17,312 nt of DNA from JBGOTP01 sp041476545. GTDB lineage: Bacteria; Acidobacteriota; Vicinamibacteria; Vicinamibacterales; CAVVIG01. Shown in pieces: positions 15,112 through 17,312 of this stretch. The position numbers and the translations under genes were made by a program. The DNA lies in contig JBGOTP010000066.1 of NCBI GenBank assembly GCA_041476545.1, forward strand, positions 1-17,312, in the 5' to 3' direction. The notes beneath the pieces were generated by a model. That model saw nothing but the letters and a program-made list of their open reading frames with translations. It made no database searches and was not told where the DNA came from. Numbering within the stretch: position 1 is the first letter of the stretch; each line of letters starts with the position of its first letter.

Positions 15112-16055
15112 CGCGACCATCCGGACAACAGCCACGCGAGATCGGCGACCGTGGCAGGCGCATGCATCCGCTCGACCGCCATCCAGTCGATCCCTCCGGT
15201 ATTGAAGCCTTCCTTCGTCGTGAACGCCACGTCGTAGCCGGCGCAAGCCGTTGCCCGCCTGGCACTGTCGTTGTGTGCGCCACTGGGGTACGCGAATAAT
15301 CTCGGCCGGACTCCAAGTTCCGCGGTCATGCGGTCGCGGCACAAGCTCGCCTCTGCCGCGATTTCTGCCTCCTCGAGCAGCGACATGATGGGATGCGAAT
15401 GACCATGCCCTCCGTAGCACGTCATCGATGCGGCGGCACGCGCTTCGTCCCAGGTCATCACCTGTCTTTGAATCGGAACCGTCGTCCGATCGAATCCAAG
15501 CGCCTTCAGCGCGTCGTCGAACAGTGGCGATCGATCCGGCGCCGCATGGGCCTTGAGGGCCTGCTTGCAGGCGCGCGCGTACTGCATCCGGCCCGCGTCG
15601 TCGAGCTCCAGTGTGACGATAGTCCCCGGCACAGTCGCGCGGCGGCCTGTGCTCGCGCGCACGGCCGCATCCAGCAGATCCCACCAGAACGGCGCCGACG
15701 AGTCGAGGTAGCCGGTGGGAAGGAAGTTGACCGCGTGCACGCCCACTCGCTGGAGCACCGGGTACGCGTGATCGTGGTAACACCTGTAGCCGTCGTCGAA
15801 GGTAATGAGGACAGGGAGACGGCCTCGGACTCGTGCGTCTGGGCGCCCCGCAATGGCATCGGGATCGAGCACCTCGCAGTTGGTGGACAACCACTCGAGC
15901 TGCTCCCGGAAGACCCCCGTCGGAATGGACCGGAACGCCGGGTCACACTCACCGATTCGGTGATAGGTGAGCACCGCCAATCCGGTCGCTCTGAATGGCC
16001 GCGCGGCGCGCCATACGCGCGGGTTCGCGAGAGCGGTCTTCACCAATCGTTTCAC
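15108..16055 (-). CDS. Polysaccharide deacetylase (NodB/CE4 family)
   Basis: A 315-residue CE4 deacetylase expected to remove N- or O-acetyl groups from a sugar polymer or precursor using a metal ion. The family motifs are intact: TYHRIG near residue 30; TFDDGY at 85-90, with the catalytic-base and metal-binding aspartates; HGHSHP at 217-222, supplying the two metal-binding histidines; and FAYPSG at 254-259. An insertion of about 80 residues between the first two motifs (about 115-195) is typical of this long subgroup. No clear signal peptide is seen, so it may act in the cytoplasm or be held at the membrane. The start is GTG 16055, with GGAG (minus strand, 16063-16066) seven bases upstream. 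It converges on beta-helix paralogue B, sharing the stop palindrome, and is divergent from the heparinase-like gene 77 bases away. Confidence 0.92.
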   Translation of the reverse strand: MKRLVKTALANPRVWRAARPFRATGLAVLTYHRIGECDPAFRSIPTGVFREQLEWLSTNCEVLDPDAIAGRPDARVRGRLPVLITFDDGYRCYHDHAYPVLQRVGVHAVNFLPTGYLDSSAPFWWDLLDAAVRASTGRRATVPGTIVTLELDDAGRMQYARACKQALKAHAAPDRSPLFDDALKALGFDRTTVPIQRQVMTWDEARAAASMTCYGGHGHSHPIMSLLEEAEIAAEASLCRDRMTAELGVRPRLFAYPSGAHNDSARRATACAGYDVAFTTKEGFNTGGIDWMAVERMHAPATVADLAWLLSGWSR

Positions 16056-16132
16056 CAGGGCACTCCGCCAGCGCGGCCGACGGCCGTGTGGACGCCGTAA
16101 TAAGATTTGGTTCCAGGAGATTTCACGGCAGC
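16056..16132. promoter_or_regulatory. Short divergent intergenic region
   Basis: 77 bases between the deacetylase and heparinase-like starts. It contains a doubled palindrome CGGCCG-A-CGGCCG at 16074-16086 and, on the plus strand, a weak -10-like TAAGAT at 16101-16106. AGGAG at 16115-16119 is 13 bases from ATG 16133, a long but usable spacing; the GGAG for the deacetylase is on the other strand at 16063-16066. The doubled palindrome could be an operator or chance in GC-rich DNA. Confidence 0.4.
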
Positions 16133-17312
16133 ATGTCCTCGTTCGGCTGGTATCTCAAGCGTCTGCAAACCATGACACCGTCGGAGGTCGCGTGGCGGGC
16201 ACGCGACACCGTGCGCGATGCAATCGATCGCTGGCGATTGTCGTCGGGCGCGTACCCGCGCGTGCCCGAAGGCGCCGCGGGCAAGGCGTCGTCGGCCCCT
16301 CCGTTCCGTGTGACGTCCGTCCCGGTGGGCGCATGGATCGGCGCCGCCGGCGAGCCGATTGACACATGGCGAACGGCGTTGCTGGCGGCCGCGGACGAGC
16401 TGCTCGAGCACCGGTTCTCGTTCTTCGATCTGGACCGCCGTCACCTGGGCGATCCCATAGACTGGAACCGCGATCATTCGAGCGGGGTCGCGGCGCCGAT
16501 GTCGTTTGCACCGTGGATTGACTACCGCGATGCGAAGACCGCAGGCGATGCCAAGGTCGTCTGGGAACCGAGCCGCCATCAGCATCTGGTCGTGCTCGGA
16601 CGCGCGTACCGTGCAACGGGCGATCTGCGATACGCGCGCGAGGTCGTCGCACAAATCAACTCGTGGCTCGATCAATCGCCGTTCGGCCGCGGCATGAACT
16701 GGCGCAGTCCGCTCGAGTTCGGGATACGGCTGATCAACTGGGTGTGGGCGCTCGACCTGATCCACGAGGCGGGTGTCCTCGACGATCGAACCGCCGCGCG
16801 GATCCGTGAGGCCGTCTACCTGCACCTCCTGGAAATCACGCGGAAATATTCGCGCGCCTCGTCCGCCAACAATCATCTGATCGGCGAGGCGGCGGGAGTC
16901 TTCGTCGGCACCGCGTACTTCGACGATTTGCCTGGCGCCGGCGCCTGGCACGCCGGGAGTCGCGAGATCATCGAGCGGGAGATCTTCGCGCAGACGTACG
17001 ACGACGGTGGCACCCGCGAACAGGCCACCGGCTACCACCTCTTCTCCCTGCAGTTCTTTCTCGTTGCCGGCGCCGTCGCCCGCAAGCTGGGATCGGACTT
17101 TCCCGATGCCTGGTGGCAGCGGGTGGAGAAGATGTTCGAGTTCGTTGCGGGCCTGGTCGAGGGTGGATCGCTGCCGATGATTGGCGACGCCGATGATGGC
17201 TACGTGCTGGACCTCGGAGCGCGCGGCACCGATCCGTACAGTCTTCTGCCGGTTGGCGCGGCGCTTTTCGAACGCGCGGATTTCGCCCGCCTCGGCGGCT
17301 CGGGCGAGTGGA
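16133..17312 (+). CDS. Heparinase II/III family protein (alginate lyase superfamily), 3' truncated
   Basis: The frame stays open from ATG 16133 to the window edge, giving 393 residues of a longer protein. The start SSFGWYLKRLQTMTPSEVAWR matches the usual opening of heparinase II/III-like proteins in exopolysaccharide loci. The alpha/alpha toroid follows: WEPSRHQHL, then GRGMNWRSPLEFGIRLINW, then SANNHLIGEAAG with Asn246/Asn247/His248 and Glu252, and ATGYHLF with Tyr301. Asn/His and Tyr at such positions are the residues used by this lyase superfamily to abstract the proton next to a uronate carboxyl. The C-terminal beta-sandwich has only just begun (GDADDGYVLDL). No signal peptide is seen, so it may act inside the cell or use another route. 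It is divergent from the deacetylase. A role in trimming or length control of an acidic polymer is inferred. Confidence 0.87.
   Translation, partial: MSSFGWYLKRLQTMTPSEVAWRARDTVRDAIDRWRLSSGAYPRVPEGAAGKASSAPPFRVTSVPVGAWIGAAGEPIDTWRTALLAAADELLEHRFSFFDLDRRHLGDPIDWNRDHSSGVAAPMSFAPWIDYRDAKTAGDAKVVWEPSRHQHLVVLGRAYRATGDLRYAREVVAQINSWLDQSPFGRGMNWRSPLEFGIRLINWVWALDLIHEAGVLDDRTAARIREAVYLHLLEITRKYSRASSANNHLIGEAAGVFVGTAYFDDLPGAGAWHAGSREIIEREIFAQTYDDGGTREQATGYHLFSLQFFLVAGAVARKLGSDFPDAWWQRVEKMFEFVAGLVEGGSLPMIGDADDGYVLDLGARGTDPYSLLPVGAALFERADFARLGGSGEW

Noticed and set aside
14653..15894. 413-codon minus-strand frame across the beta-helix and deacetylase genes
   Set aside because: Overlaps two genes with clear motifs in other frames; its translation is Arg/Gly-rich with no family pattern.
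16052..17038. 328-codon minus-strand frame opposite the heparinase-like gene
   Set aside because: The plus frame carries the recognisable heparinase II/III segments and stays open to the window end; the antisense frame does not resemble a protein family.
1..17312. CRISPR arrays, tRNA or rRNA genes, insertion sequences
   Set aside because: No regularly spaced short repeats, cloverleaf-like sequences or transposase frames were seen on reading both strands; a subtle tRNA would need a dedicated scan.

Overview
The window is a dense, high-GC (by eye about 60-65%) block of a bacterial envelope or extracellular polysaccharide locus. Genes overlap or almost touch, and most inferred starts are GTG. 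Together with the secreted beta-helix proteins carrying an N-terminal PPIGIPAP motif, this style suggests Acidobacteriota (perhaps Vicinamibacteria-like). That assignment is inference from gene style only; there is no rRNA or marker gene to anchor it.

Left part (1-10491, all plus strand). One compact, probably co-transcribed unit: the 3' end of an uncharacterised gene, two family-4 (GT-B) glycosyltransferases, a DUF362 protein, a PaaK/CapK-like adenylate-forming enzyme, a class II (glutamine-dependent) asparagine synthetase-type amidotransferase, and a 785-residue protein made of two fused copies of the same GT4 enzyme. Neighbouring genes overlap by 4-23 bases or are separated by no more than 11, and good Shine-Dalgarno sequences fix several GTG starts. 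Together they could assemble a glycan and modify a carboxyl group on it (activation and amidation). The exact sugar cannot be read from sequence.

Middle part (10442-15111). A minus-strand pair (secreted parallel beta-helix protein, then a two-domain GNAT-like acetyltransferase) faces a plus-strand paralogue of the beta-helix protein across a 258-base divergent promoter region. The minus-strand GNAT gene converges on, and overlaps by 50 bases, the tandem glycosyltransferase gene. The two beta-helix proteins have signal peptides, share full-length similarity, and may bind, cleave or epimerise the polymer outside the cytoplasm.

Right part (15108-17312). A minus-strand NodB-type polysaccharide deacetylase shares a CTAG palindrome with the plus beta-helix gene as mutual stop codons. 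It is divergent from a heparinase II/III-like (alginate lyase superfamily) gene that runs off the window.

The locus therefore combines synthesis (three GT genes with four GT modules), decoration (amidotransferase, acetyltransferase, deacetylase) and possible trimming (heparinase-like, beta-helix). No tRNA, rRNA, CRISPR, insertion sequence or phage gene was seen. The most unusual items are the fused tandem glycosyltransferase, the DUF362-PaaK-AsnB trio, the divergent beta-helix paralogues with matching N- and C-terminal tails, and a strong RNA hairpin at the end of the amidotransferase gene just before the next gene's ribosome binding site.
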